16,089 nt of DNA from Kingella pumchi (GCF_022288825.1 NZ_JAKOOW010000022.1:47548-63636); one strand, 5' to 3'. Numbered from the stretch's first letter, positions 1-6,855 are shown. Program-made: numbers and translations. The notes: generated by a model from the sequence alone, not told the origin.

Positions 1-15
1 GCCCAAGCTGCGGCG

Positions 16-801
16 CTACCACAGCCATTCGGGGATTTCAGGCTGCCTGATCTGCCATTGCGGCGGGTAGTCGGCGCCGACGAAATACAGGCCGTCGGGC
101 ATAAAGGTGGGCGGGGCGGACAGGCGGCTGCGGCAGGCGAGCAGCGCGGCGAAGTCTGCGGTATCGAGGCGGCCGCTGCCGACGTACACCAGCGCGCCGA
201 CGATGTTGCGGATCATGTGGTGCAAAAAGGCGTTGGCGTGAAAGTCGAAACGGATCAGGCCGGCGCTTTCGGCGACGCGGGCGCAGTAGAGGGTTTTGAC
301 CGGCGATTTGGCCTGGCACTGGCTGGCGCGGAAGCTGGAAAAATCGTGTTCGCCTTCCAACAGCGCGGCGGCGCGGCTCATGGCGGCGGTATCGAGCGGG
401 TAATGCGTCCAGCCGGCGCGCCCGGCCAGCAGCGGCGGGCGCACCGGCGCGGAGGCGAGCAGGTAGCGGTAGCTGCGGGCGCAGGCGTCGAAGCGGGCGT
501 GGAAATGCGGGTCGGTTTCCTGCACCTGCAACACCGCCACGCCGGCGGGCAGCAGGGCGTTGACGCCGCGCACCCAGGCCTGCTGCGGGCGCACGGCGTC
601 GCTGTCGAAATGGACGGTTTGCGCCAGCGCGTGCACGCCGGTGTCGGTGCGGCCGGCGGCGGTTACCGCAACGGGGTGGCCGGCGATGCCCGCGAGCGCG
701 TGTTCCAGCGCGGCTTGGACGGTGGGCGTGCCGCCGGCCTGCTTCTGCCAGCCGAAAAAGCGGCTGCCGTCGTAGGAAAGGGTAAGGGCGTAGCGGGGCA
801 T
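16..801 (-). CDS. truA: tRNA pseudouridine(38-40) synthase TruA
   Basis: TruA isomerises uridines 38, 39 and 40 in the anticodon arm of many tRNAs to pseudouridine, in the cytoplasm and without cofactor. The 261-residue product matches the usual family length. The N-terminus (MPRYALTLSYDGSRFFGWQ) is typical, and the catalytic motif GRTDTGVHA is complete, with the nucleophilic Asp at residue 53. The C-terminal half carries the conserved FLHHMIRNIVGALVYVGSG stretch. The frame stays open upstream to 1293, but that extension is low-complexity and DUS-derived, so I chose the ATG at 799-801, where similarity begins. No strong Shine-Dalgarno sequence is visible. An exact DUS at 37-48 encodes RQPE close to the C-terminus (QIRQPEIPEWLW). 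The gene is last in the minus-strand series, 278 bp after the M48 protease gene, with two DUS hairpins between them. Confidence 0.96.
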   Translation of the reverse strand: MPRYALTLSYDGSRFFGWQKQAGGTPTVQAALEHALAGIAGHPVAVTAAGRTDTGVHALAQTVHFDSDAVRPQQAWVRGVNALLPAGVAVLQVQETDPHFHARFDACARSYRYLLASAPVRPPLLAGRAGWTHYPLDTAAMSRAAALLEGEHDFSSFRASQCQAKSPVKTLYCARVAESAGLIRFDFHANAFLHHMIRNIVGALVYVGSGRLDTADFAALLACRSRLSAPPTFMPDGLYFVGADYPPQWQIRQPEIPEWLW

Positions 802-824
802 GGTTTGGGGAAAGGATGGGCGGC

Positions 825-865
825 AAGGCAGCCTGAAAACGCGGGACGGGGTTTCAGGCTGCCTT
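825..865. terminator. DUS inverted-pair hairpin between M48 gene and truA
   Basis: Two exact DUS copies in opposite orientation (826-837 and 853-864) form a stem of about 14 bp around a short loop. TTTT follows on the plus strand. Inverted DUS pairs commonly act as intrinsic terminators in Neisseriaceae, but here the hairpin lies only about 24 bp upstream of the truA start, so it could instead act on the truA leader. Confidence 0.5.
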
Positions 866-880
866 TTGGGTTGCGGATGG

Positions 881-1011
881 TTTCGGTGCGCGGTGCGCAC
901 CCTACGTTTTTCAGGCTGCTTTGTGCGGGTGGTGGGTATTTTGCGGCGCACCGTTTGCCGGTGGTTTGCCGTTTCGGTGTGCGGGGCGACCTTACGTTTT
1001 TCAGGCTGCTT
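881..1011. repeat. Two copies of a GTGCGCACCCTACG element each fused to a DUS
   Basis: Positions 882-921 and 972-1011 are diverged copies of one unit of about 40 bp. Each begins TTTCGGTG, continues with a GC-rich palindromic core (GGTGCGCACCCTACG in the first, degenerate in the second), and ends with TTTTTCAGGCTGCTT, a one-mismatch DUS. The same core recurs at 2793-2813, 2841-2861, 4337-4351 and 10337-10401. Confidence 0.7.
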
Positions 1012-1026
1012 GGGGCAGACAAAACG

Positions 1027-1070
1027 GCAGGCAGCCTGAAAAACGGTTTGCGCGCTTTCAGGCTGCCTGC
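1027..1070 (-). terminator. DUS inverted-pair terminator after the M48 protease gene
   Basis: Two exact inverted DUS copies (1029-1040 and 1057-1068) give a perfect 15-bp stem (1027-1041 with 1056-1070) and a 14-nt loop. It lies 9 bp past the stop codon of the M48 gene and is followed on that strand by CGTTTTG, so it is the likely terminator of that gene. Confidence 0.65.
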
Positions 1071-1079
1071 GGGCGGGGT

Positions 1080-1925
1080 TTAACGGCGGCGGCGCGCCGG
1101 TTTTTTCGCGGCGGGCGCAGACGGGCTGTCGGTGCGCACGGAAGCGCCACCGCGGCGCGCCTGCTCGTAAATCGGCATCACGTTGGGCAGCTCGTTGCGG
1201 ATCAGCTGGATGCGCTCGTTGTTGGTGGGGTGGGTGGAGAGGATTTTGTTGGCCATATTGTTGTTGTCGTTCATGCGGTTCATTTTTTCCCACACGGTAA
1301 CGGCAGCGCGCGGATCGTAGCCGGCCTGCGCCATCAGCCGCAGGCCGCCGAGATCGGCTTCGCGCTCGGCTTTGCGGCTGAAGGGTTTGTTCAGACCCAA
1401 GTCGGTGGCCAGGCCGACGCCGGTGTTGATCAGCTGGCCGTCCACGCCGGTGGCAGCGGTGAGAATGCTGGCGCCCAGCTGCGCGCCGATGCCGATGCCG
1501 ACGCTGCGGTTGGCTTCTTTTTTGCTGTGCTCGAGCAGGGCGTGGGTCATTTCGTGGCCGATGATGGCGGCGGTTTCGTCGTCGCTCAGTTTCAGTTTTT
1601 CAACGATGCCGGTATAGACCGCCATTTTGCCGCCGGGCATCGCCCAGGCGTTGAGTTCGTCCGAGCGGATCACGGTCAGCTCCCAGTTGAACTGCTGGCC
1701 GGTTTGGTTGGCGGCCTTGGCGTGCGGCAGCAGGCGCTGGTACACGCGGCGGATGCGCTGGGCGGTGGGCGAGGAATTATCGACCACGTTTTTGCTGCGC
1801 GCCTGCTGCACCACCTGGCGGTAGCTGTTTTCCGACTGCTGGTTTATGGAGGCGCTGTCGATCACATTGCACGCCGCCAGCGGCAGCATCAGGGCGATGG
1901 CGGAGAGTTTCGCTTTGAAGTTCAT
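1080..1925 (-). CDS. M48 family metalloprotease lipoprotein, LoiP/YggG-like
   Basis: This is a zinc endopeptidase of family M48, probably anchored to the outer membrane from the periplasm and acting in envelope protein quality control like E. coli LoiP (YggG). The 281-residue product starts with a lipoprotein signal: a basic N-terminus, a hydrophobic core and the lipobox LAAC with the acylated Cys at 19. The zinc motif HEMTH (HExxH) is at 124-128 and the third ligand lies in EREAD (187-191). The STHPTNNERI motif, typical of this family, follows. The tail is Ala/Pro-rich and ends in four Arg. I chose the ATG at 1923-1925 because the signal peptide begins there and AAGGA lies about 7 nt upstream. 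The open frame extends 16 codons further. Whether it is the LoiP or another M48 subgroup needs phylogeny. Confidence 0.9.
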   Translation of the reverse strand: MNFKAKLSAIALMLPLAACNVIDSASINQQSENSYRQVVQQARSKNVVDNSSPTAQRIRRVYQRLLPHAKAANQTGQQFNWELTVIRSDELNAWAMPGGKMAVYTGIVEKLKLSDDETAAIIGHEMTHALLEHSKKEANRSVGIGIGAQLGASILTAATGVDGQLINTGVGLATDLGLNKPFSRKAEREADLGGLRLMAQAGYDPRAAVTVWEKMNRMNDNNNMANKILSTHPTNNERIQLIRNELPNVMPIYEQARRGGASVRTDSPSAPAAKKPARRRR

Positions 1926-1971
1926 GGCCTTGTCCTTGCGGTTGAAGTGAGAAGGGTTCGTAAAGCGGCGC

Positions 1972-1980
1972 AATATACCA
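1972..1980 (-). promoter_or_regulatory. Candidate extended -10 promoter for the M48 protease gene
   Basis: Read on the minus strand the bases are TGGTATATT, a TGn extended -10 with five of six consensus positions. It lies about 46 nt upstream of the chosen start and just past the radC stop codon, which suggests the protease has its own promoter. I see no good -35. Confidence 0.4.
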
Positions 1981-1982
1981 CA

Positions 1983-2654
1983 TCAGCCGCCGCGCGGCAT
2001 AATCGACACCGCGGCGGCGGCGGTAACGACAAAATGGTCTAAAAGGCGCACGTCGATCAGCGCCAGCGCCGCGCTCAGGCGCTCGGTAAACGCCAGATCG
2101 GCGGCGCTGGCGTTCAGGCTGCCGCCGGGGTGGTTGTGGGCGAAAATCACCGCGGCGGCGTGGTGGTGCAGCGCGCGGCGGGCGAGCGAACCGAGATAAA
2201 CGGTGTGCTCGGCCACGCTGCCGCGCCCCATTTCTTCGCAGGCGAGCAGGCGGTTTTGCGCGTCGAGAAACAGCGCGGTGCCGACTTCGACCCGTTCGCG
2301 ACCGATGCGCAGGCGCAGAAACTCGGCGGCTTTTTGCGGCGAATCGACCAGAGGCAGCGCGCGCATTTCTTCGCCCAGCACCCGCCGGCCGATTTCCAGC
2401 ACCGCGGCAAACTGCGCGTAGGCAGCGCTCCCCATGCCTTTGCGGCGGCACAATTCGTCCTGCGGCGCCGTCATCAGCGCGCCCAGTCCGCCAAAGTCCT
2501 GCAGCAGCGAACGCGCCAGATCGACGGCGCTCATGCCCTGCGTGCCCACCCGCAGCAGGATGGCCAGCAGTTCGGCGTCGCTCAGGGCGGCGGCGCCGCG
2601 CTCGAGCAGTTTTTCGCGCGGGCGCTCGCCTTCGGGCCAGTGTTTGATGCTCAT
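1983..2654 (-). CDS. radC: RadC-family JAMM-domain protein
   Basis: The 223-residue product is a full-length RadC/UPF0758 protein. The N-terminal part (about 1-90) has the helix-hairpin-helix-like region with REKLLERGAAALSDAELLA. The C-terminal part is the JAMM metalloprotease-like domain with all ligand positions present: His173, His175, Ser183 and Asp186 (HxH, x7, S, x2, D). The usual HNHPSG reads HNHPGG here. The role is unsettled: the original link to DNA repair in E. coli was questioned, and the family is otherwise linked to transformation or mobile elements. The end of the protein (VSIMPRGG) differs from the common ERG-type ending. A DUS-like 11/12 match (2113-2124) encodes GSLN right after the metal-binding HNHPG. 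The ATG at 2652-2654 agrees with family alignment; the gene is 57 bp upstream of the M48 gene. Confidence 0.93.
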   Translation of the reverse strand: MSIKHWPEGERPREKLLERGAAALSDAELLAILLRVGTQGMSAVDLARSLLQDFGGLGALMTAPQDELCRRKGMGSAAYAQFAAVLEIGRRVLGEEMRALPLVDSPQKAAEFLRLRIGRERVEVGTALFLDAQNRLLACEEMGRGSVAEHTVYLGSLARRALHHHAAAVIFAHNHPGGSLNASAADLAFTERLSAALALIDVRLLDHFVVTAAAAVSIMPRGG

Positions 2655-2735
2655 CGTGCGTTTCCCGTGTGAATGAAATGCAGGACGGCAATGGTTTGGG
2701 TTCGGGAGATTGTTATGGCGGCGGAACGGGGTTTC

Positions 2736-2747
2736 AGGCAGCCTGAA
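2736..2747 (+). repeat. Exact DUS in the parA-radC gap
   Basis: This is an exact AGGCAGCCTGAA. With its flanks it forms a 17-nt self-palindrome (TTTCAGGC, A, GCCTGAAA). Confidence 0.85.
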
Positions 2748-2792
2748 AAAGGTTTTTTAGGTTGTTTTGCCGCGTTTGCTTTGACAGAGTTT

Positions 2793-2861
2793 GGTGCGCG
2801 GTGCGCACCCTACGGCAGGCAGCCTGAAAACAATATCACTGTAGGGTGCGCACCGCGCACC
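2793..2861. repeat. Perfect 21-bp inverted repeat enclosing a DUS, next to parA
   Basis: The arms at 2793-2813 and 2841-2861 are exact reverse complements (core GGTGCGCACCCTAC). The 27-nt interior carries an exact DUS (2817-2828). The element starts 20 bp past the parA stop codon, so it could end parA transcription, but no T-run follows on that strand. One arm plus its flank matches 882-905 base for base, so this is a dispersed repeat family and not a one-off hairpin. Confidence 0.8.
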
Positions 2862-2881
2862 GAAAGCGCTGCCGCCGGTAT

Positions 2882-3655
2882 TTACCTGCGGCCGGAGCGG
2901 GCGAGGATTTCGTCGGCCAAATCCAGATAGGCCAGCGTGCCTTTGGCGCGGGGGTCGTAGGCCAGCGCCGGTTTGCCGTAACTCGGCGCTTCGGCCAGGC
3001 GCACGTTGCGCGGGATGGTGGTGGCAAAGAGCTTGCCGCCGAAATGCTGTTCGAGCTGCTCGCTCACTTCCTGCGACAGGCGGTTTTGGTTGTTGTAGAG
3101 CGTGCGCACGATGCCTTCGATGTCCAAATCGGGATTGACCGCCTGGCGGATTTTGCGCACGGTGGCCACCAGATCGCTGATGCCTTCGAGCGCGTAGTAT
3201 TCGCACACCATCGGCACCAGCACGCCGTGGGCGGCGACCAGGCCGTTGAGCGTGAGCAGGGTGAGGGTGGGCGGGCAGTCGATCAGGATGTAGTCGTAAT
3301 CATCGGCAACGGCGGCCAGCGCCTGCTTGAGCCGCATCTCGCGCGCCAATTCCTGCACCAGCTCGATTTCGGCGCCGGCCAGGCTGCGGTTGGCGGCGAG
3401 AAGGTCGTAGCCGCCTTCTTCGCTGTGCAGCCGCGCATCGGCGGCGCCCGCTTCGCCGAGTAAAACGTGGTACACGCCGGCGGCAAAATCGGTTTTGTCG
3501 ATGCCGCTGCCGGTAGTGGCGTTGCCCTGCGGGTCGAGATCGATCAGCAGCACGCGCTGCCCTTTGTGGGCGAGCGAGGCGGCCAGATTGACGGCGGTGG
3601 TGGTTTTGCCTACGCCGCCTTTTTGGTTGGCAACGGCGAGGATGCGGGCGGCCAT
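2882..3655 (-). CDS. parA: Chromosome partitioning ATPase ParA/Soj
   Basis: ParA is the ATPase that, with ParB bound at parS sites, segregates replicated origins over the nucleoid. The 257-residue product is typical of chromosomal ParA/Soj with no N-terminal DNA-binding extension. It shows the deviant Walker A motif KGGVGKTT (12-19), the switch region DLDPQGNAT (39-47) and Walker B LIDCPP (Asp126). The ATG at 3653-3655 begins MAARILAVANQKGG, the expected start, and lies 1 bp beyond the rsmG stop, so rsmG and parA are almost certainly cotranscribed and probably translationally coupled. The rsmG-parA order is the common gidB-soj arrangement near bacterial origins. parB is not the next gene; radC follows after a 227-bp gap filled with repeats. 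Confidence 0.95.
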   Translation of the reverse strand: MAARILAVANQKGGVGKTTTAVNLAASLAHKGQRVLLIDLDPQGNATTGSGIDKTDFAAGVYHVLLGEAGAADARLHSEEGGYDLLAANRSLAGAEIELVQELAREMRLKQALAAVADDYDYILIDCPPTLTLLTLNGLVAAHGVLVPMVCEYYALEGISDLVATVRKIRQAVNPDLDIEGIVRTLYNNQNRLSQEVSEQLEQHFGGKLFATTIPRNVRLAEAPSYGKPALAYDPRAKGTLAYLDLADEILARSGRR

Positions 3656-3656
3656 A

Positions 3657-4289
3657 TCAGTTTCCTTTCGGGCGCAGCAGCACCATGTGGCGCTCGGCGT
3701 CGAGTTCGGGCACGGTGAGTTTGTCGATTTGGCAGACTTCGACGTCTTCCGGCAGCGTTTCCAGTTCTTCGTAGGGGTAAACGCCTTTCATCGCCGCCCA
3801 GCGGCCGCCGTCTTTGAGCAGGTGGCGGCTGAGGGAGACGAAGTCGCCCAGTTCGGCAAAGGCGCGGCTGGTTACCACGTCGGCCTGGCGGTCGGTGAGT
3901 TTTTCCACGCGGCAGGAGCTGACGGTTACGTTGTCCAGCCCCAATTCGATCACCGCCTGCTGCAAAAAGGCGGTTTTTTTGGTGTTGGCATCAAGCAGGG
4001 TAACCGCCAGATCGGGGCGGGCAATCGCAACGGGAATGCCGGGCATGCCGCCGCCGGAGCCGACGTCAATCAGGCCGGACGCGCCGTCGAGATAGGGCAG
4101 CAGGGTGAGGCTGTCGAGCAGGTGGTGGCTGACCATGCGCAGCGGGTCGCGCAGCGCGGTGAGGTTGTAGGTGCTGTTCCATTTTTGCAGCAGGCCGATG
4201 TAGGCCAGCAGTTTTTGCTGCGACTCGGCGGGCAGTTGCAGGTTCATGGCGGCCAGGCCGGCGGCGAGTTTGGTTTCGAGGGTGGACAT
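3657..4289 (-). CDS. rsmG: 16S rRNA (guanine527-N7)-methyltransferase RsmG (GidB)
   Basis: RsmG uses S-adenosylmethionine to methylate N7 of G527 in the 530 loop of 16S rRNA; loss of the enzyme gives low-level streptomycin resistance in several species. The 210-residue product has normal length. Visible motifs are WNSTYNLTA (37-45), the SAM-binding loop DVGSGGGMPGIP (75-86) and the conserved SRAFA (141-145) followed by KG. The ATG at 4287-4289 gives the expected N-terminus. parA follows 1 bp after the stop. Upstream, the asparaginase gene ends 67 bp away, and that gap contains a one-mismatch DUS and a partial GTGCGCACCCTACG repeat. Confidence 0.96.
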   Translation of the reverse strand: MSTLETKLAAGLAAMNLQLPAESQQKLLAYIGLLQKWNSTYNLTALRDPLRMVSHHLLDSLTLLPYLDGASGLIDVGSGGGMPGIPVAIARPDLAVTLLDANTKKTAFLQQAVIELGLDNVTVSSCRVEKLTDRQADVVTSRAFAELGDFVSLSRHLLKDGGRWAAMKGVYPYEELETLPEDVEVCQIDKLTVPELDAERHMVLLRPKGN

Positions 4290-4321
4290 GGCGGATTTCC
4301 GGGACGGGGTTGCGGGGAGTT

Positions 4322-4367
4322 TTCAGGCTGCTTTATGGTGCGCACCCTACGGGGTTTCAGGCTGCCG
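4322..4367. repeat. DUS-like copies flanking a partial GTGCGCACCCTACG repeat
   Basis: TTCAGGCTGCTT (4322-4333) and TTCAGGCTGCCG (4356-4367) are one-mismatch DUS copies in the same orientation, around a truncated GTGCGCACCCTACG repeat (4337-4351). The second copy runs into the asparaginase gene and supplies its TGA stop. Confidence 0.7.
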
Positions 4368-5331
4368 GCAGCAGCTGCAGGCGTTGCAGTTCGGTGCGGA
4401 TGTCGTCGTGCTGCCAGCCGTTGGAGGCGGCCAAAAGCAGCAGGGCGGCGGCGGTTTCGGTGTTGCAGTAGCCGGCAGCCAGTGCGCCGGCATCCAGCAG
4501 TGGCGCGCTTTGGGCGTAAACGGGTGCGGCGCAGCCGTCGGGCGTTTGGCTGATTAACAGCAGCGGGCGGCCGCCGGCGCAGTATTGTTGCGCCGCCGCC
4601 AGCAGGGAGGGATGGGCGGGGGCGTTGCCGTGGCCGTAGCCCAAAATCACGGCGCCGTCGCTTTCGCCGCTGTTGAGTGTGTGCGCGGCGGCGGCTTCGC
4701 TGCCGGGCAGCAGAAACACCGCAGCAATGCGCTTGGCGGGGTCGATTTCGCGTTTCAGGCTGCCTGCGGGCGGCGCCAAAAAGTAGCCTGAAACGTCTGC
4801 ACCCTGCGGATTAAGGGCGCCGAAGCGGTGGTTGGTAAAACCGGCATCGCGCTCGGTGCTGCATTTGCTGCTGCCGACGGCGGGAAACAGGCTGCCGGCA
4901 AAGGCCAGCATCACGCCTTTTGCTTTGCCGGCGGCCAGCGTTTGGGCGGCAAGGGCGAGATTGGCGGGGGCGTCGCTGTAGTCCGTACCGAAAGGGCGCT
5001 GCGATCCGGTCAGCACCACCGCTTTGCCGCCGGTGTCGAGAGCGAGGGCGAGCAGGTTGGCGGTGTAGGCGAGGGTGTCGGTGCCGTGCAGCACCAGCGC
5101 GCCGTCGTAATGCGGCAGGCGCTCGCGCAGCAGCTGCAGCCAGTCATGCCAATGCTGCGGCGAAACGGCGGAACTGTCGATCAGCGGTTCGCAGATGTGC
5201 CAGTCGGCTTTCAGGCTGCCGGTGTGGGCGGCCAGCGCGTGTTGGGCCAGCGCGGGATCGGGCTCCAGCCCGTGTTCTCCGGGGTGCATGCCGATGGTGC
5301 CGCCGGTGTAAAGGACGAAGATGTTTTTCAT
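4357..5331 (-). CDS. ansA: L-asparaginase, type I (AnsA-like)
   Basis: The enzyme hydrolyses L-asparagine to aspartate and ammonia. No signal peptide is present, so it should be the cytoplasmic type I form. The 324-residue product begins MKNIFVLYTGGTIGM, with the nucleophilic Thr at 12 in GGTIG. The second signature HGTDTLAYTA gives Thr84-Asp85, and GSQRP follows at 110-114. Lys157 in SSKCSTERDAGF is the probable catalytic lysine, by position. The C-terminal GYCNTETAAALLLL stretch also fits the family. DUS-type sequence is coded in frame: GSLK at 38-41 and at 191-194 (the latter from an exact copy at 4754-4765), and the last codons plus TGA come from another. The ATG at 5329-5331 fits family N-termini. 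The gap upstream holds a DUS hairpin that should end the preceding gene, so transcription probably begins separately, but I found no convincing promoter. Confidence 0.93.
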   Translation of the reverse strand: MKNIFVLYTGGTIGMHPGEHGLEPDPALAQHALAAHTGSLKADWHICEPLIDSSAVSPQHWHDWLQLLRERLPHYDGALVLHGTDTLAYTANLLALALDTGGKAVVLTGSQRPFGTDYSDAPANLALAAQTLAAGKAKGVMLAFAGSLFPAVGSSKCSTERDAGFTNHRFGALNPQGADVSGYFLAPPAGSLKREIDPAKRIAAVFLLPGSEAAAAHTLNSGESDGAVILGYGHGNAPAHPSLLAAAQQYCAGGRPLLLISQTPDGCAAPVYAQSAPLLDAGALAAGYCNTETAAALLLLAASNGWQHDDIRTELQRLQLLPAA

Positions 5332-5413
5332 GGCAGGAACACTATATGCCGCGCGGGGACGGCCGGCCGGGACTTGGACAAAACCGCCGCGATGCCCCTA
5401 AATAATCACGGCA

Positions 5414-5452
5414 AACGGCTTTCAGGCAGGATAAGGCAGCCTGAAAGCCGTT
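5414..5452 (-). terminator. Hairpin terminator containing a DUS, after the small membrane protein gene
   Basis: A perfect 14-bp stem (5414-5427 with 5439-5452) has an 11-nt loop; the right arm includes most of an exact DUS (5434-5445). It lies 34 bp beyond the membrane protein stop codon, in the gap before the asparaginase gene. Confidence 0.6.
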
Positions 5453-5486
5453 GGGATGGCGGACGGGCGGCCGGCGCGAAACGGGT

Positions 5487-5894
5487 TTACAGCAGGCCGG
5501 CGTTGCGGCGGCGTCTGCCGCGCTGCCATTTGTAGGCGTAGCCGGCGGCGGCGATCAGCAGCGACACGGTGAGTTTGAGAGTCCACGAGGCGTACCAGGG
5601 TTTGTTGAGCACGATCACGCCGTTGCTGCTCTCCGGCACCACGCCGCGCACCACCAGCCAGTCGAGCCACGGCCACCAGCAGGCGGCCAAAAGGCCGAGC
5701 AGTACCGGCCACCACGCAGAGAGACGGTCGGCGCGCCATATCGTAAACGACAGCGCCGACCAGCCCAGAGTCAGGCCGCTAATCAGAAACACATATTTGG
5801 CCGAGGCGCCGGTGAAGCCGGCGAGAAAATAGCTCGCCACCACCCACAGCCCGGCCAGCACGGCCATAATCAGTTCTTCCGGTTTGTTAAACAT
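5487..5894 (-). CDS. Small four-helix membrane protein, function unknown
   Basis: The 135-residue product is very hydrophobic, with four likely transmembrane segments at about 9-29, 33-53, 60-80 and 104-123. It ends in a basic tail (QRGRRRR). Segment 3 and its surroundings are rich in Trp (WWPVLL, CWWPWLDWL). I see no signal peptide, enzyme motif or known domain and do not recognise the family. I chose the ATG at 5892-5894 because GGAG lies about 5 nt upstream and a perfect TATAAT is placed for it; the open frame extends 23 codons further. trmJ lies 111 bp upstream in the same direction, but the separate promoter and the DUS pair between them argue for an independent transcript. Confidence 0.82.
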   Translation of the reverse strand: MFNKPEELIMAVLAGLWVVASYFLAGFTGASAKYVFLISGLTLGWSALSFTIWRADRLSAWWPVLLGLLAACWWPWLDWLVVRGVVPESSNGVIVLNKPWYASWTLKLTVSLLIAAAGYAYKWQRGRRRRNAGLL

Positions 5895-5934
5895 TCGCGC
5901 TCCGATACGGGTTTGGGGAAATTCCAGGCGGCCG

Positions 5935-5940
5935 ATTATA
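5935..5940 (-). promoter_or_regulatory. -10 box for the small membrane protein gene
   Basis: The minus strand reads TATAAT, a perfect -10, giving a leader of about 34 nt. No good -35 is visible at 16-18 bp. Confidence 0.45.
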
Positions 5941-5990
5941 GCCGAAACGGCAGGCAAATTCATCCGCAGCGCGCGGCTGCCAAGGCCTGC

Positions 5991-6023
5991 AGGCAGCCTG
6001 AAAAATCAGTTTTCAGGCTGCTT
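5991..6023 (-). terminator. DUS inverted pair overlapping the trmJ stop
   Basis: An exact DUS (5991-6002) and a one-mismatch inverted copy (6012-6023) pair over 13 of 14 positions with a 5-nt loop. The trmJ stop codon (6006-6008) lies in the loop. No T-run follows on the minus strand, so its strength as a terminator is uncertain. Confidence 0.5.
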
Positions 6024-6827
6024 GGCATCGAGTTTTTTTTCCACAGTGCTGAAGATGCCGCGCAGGATGTCGATGTCTTCGCTGCCGGCGCCGGCGCGGT
6101 CGAACAATGCTCTGAGCCGACGCATCATGCGCTCGCGGTTGCGGCGGCGGAAAAAACCGATGGTCTCGAGCATACGCTCCAGATGGCCGGTCATGCCTGC
6201 CACCTGCTCATGGGTAGCGGGGCGGGACTCGGGCAGCAAATGGCTCATTTCATAGCCGGTCTGACTGAAGATTTCGTAACTCACTACCTGCACCGCCTGC
6301 GCCAGATTGAGCGAGAAATAGGCAGGGTTGCCGCTGATGGTCATCAGGCGGTTGCAGCATTGCACTTCTTCGATGCTCAGACCGAAGGTTTCGTTGCCGA
6401 AGACCAGCGCCGCCGGCAGATCAGCGCGGGCGGCGGCAAGGATTTCGGGGGTGAGTTCGCGCGGGCTGTGCAAGGGGGCGGACAGCTCGCGTTTGCGGCT
6501 GGTGAGCGCGCAGCTCAAAACGGTGTCGGCCAGCGCTTCGGGCAGGGTGGCGCAGATGCGGGCGTTTTCCAGCACGTCGGCGGCGCCGGAAGCGAGTACG
6601 AAACTTTCTTCAGGCAGCCTGAAAGACTCGGGCGCGGCCGGATCGAAGGCCGGCGGTTCGGGCGTCATCGGCGTGGCCATCAGATTGGGGGCGACCAGCA
6701 CCAGCCGGGTCAGCCCCATGGTCTTCATCGCCCGCGCCGCCGCGCCGATATTGGCCGGATGGCTGGTGCGGCACAGCACCACGCTTAGGTTTTGCAGGTA
6801 GTCGGGCAGGGGGGCGGCGGTATCCAT
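6006..6827 (-). CDS. trmJ: tRNA (cytidine/uridine-2'-O-)-methyltransferase TrmJ
   Basis: TrmJ is a SPOUT-class enzyme that 2'-O-methylates position 32 of the tRNA anticodon loop using S-adenosylmethionine. The 273-residue product has NIGAAARAMKTMG (26-38), GNETFGL (144-150; the family often has GRE) and NPAYFSLNLAQAVQ (167-180), which forms the knot that binds the cofactor. The C-terminal helical part contains RRLRALFDRAGA. Compared with E. coli TrmJ there is an insertion of about 20 residues between the first strand region and ASGAADV. An exact DUS (6612-6623) encodes part of it (SFRLPE). The last residues KQPEN come from another DUS-like sequence that forms a hairpin around the stop. The ATG at 6825-6827 is placed well for a short leader from the extended -10. 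Confidence 0.93.
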   Translation of the reverse strand: MDTAAPLPDYLQNLSVVLCRTSHPANIGAAARAMKTMGLTRLVLVAPNLMATPMTPEPPAFDPAAPESFRLPEESFVLASGAADVLENARICATLPEALADTVLSCALTSRKRELSAPLHSPRELTPEILAAARADLPAALVFGNETFGLSIEEVQCCNRLMTISGNPAYFSLNLAQAVQVVSYEIFSQTGYEMSHLLPESRPATHEQVAGMTGHLERMLETIGFFRRRNRERMMRRLRALFDRAGAGSEDIDILRGIFSTVEKKLDAKQPEN

Positions 6828-6855
6828 CGTTTTTTTGGCGGGAGAAAAAGGCGCG

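Noticed and set aside
802..1293. N-terminal extension of TruA by 164 codons
   Set aside because: The extension is translated DUS and repeat sequence that also overlaps the M48 gene; TruA similarity begins at the ATG at 799-801.
921..2042. A 373-codon plus-strand frame over the M48 gene
   Set aside because: It is a shadow of the minus-strand protease gene and begins in repeat sequence; the encoded protein is low-complexity Gly/Ala/Val/His.
2793..2861. Correia-type repeat element
   Set aside because: The ends do not resemble the Correia terminal repeat and the arms are GC-rich; it is a different repeat.
5332..5346. TATAGT as -10 for the asparaginase gene
   Set aside because: It lies too close to the ATG (9 nt) and has no -35, so I do not call it a promoter.
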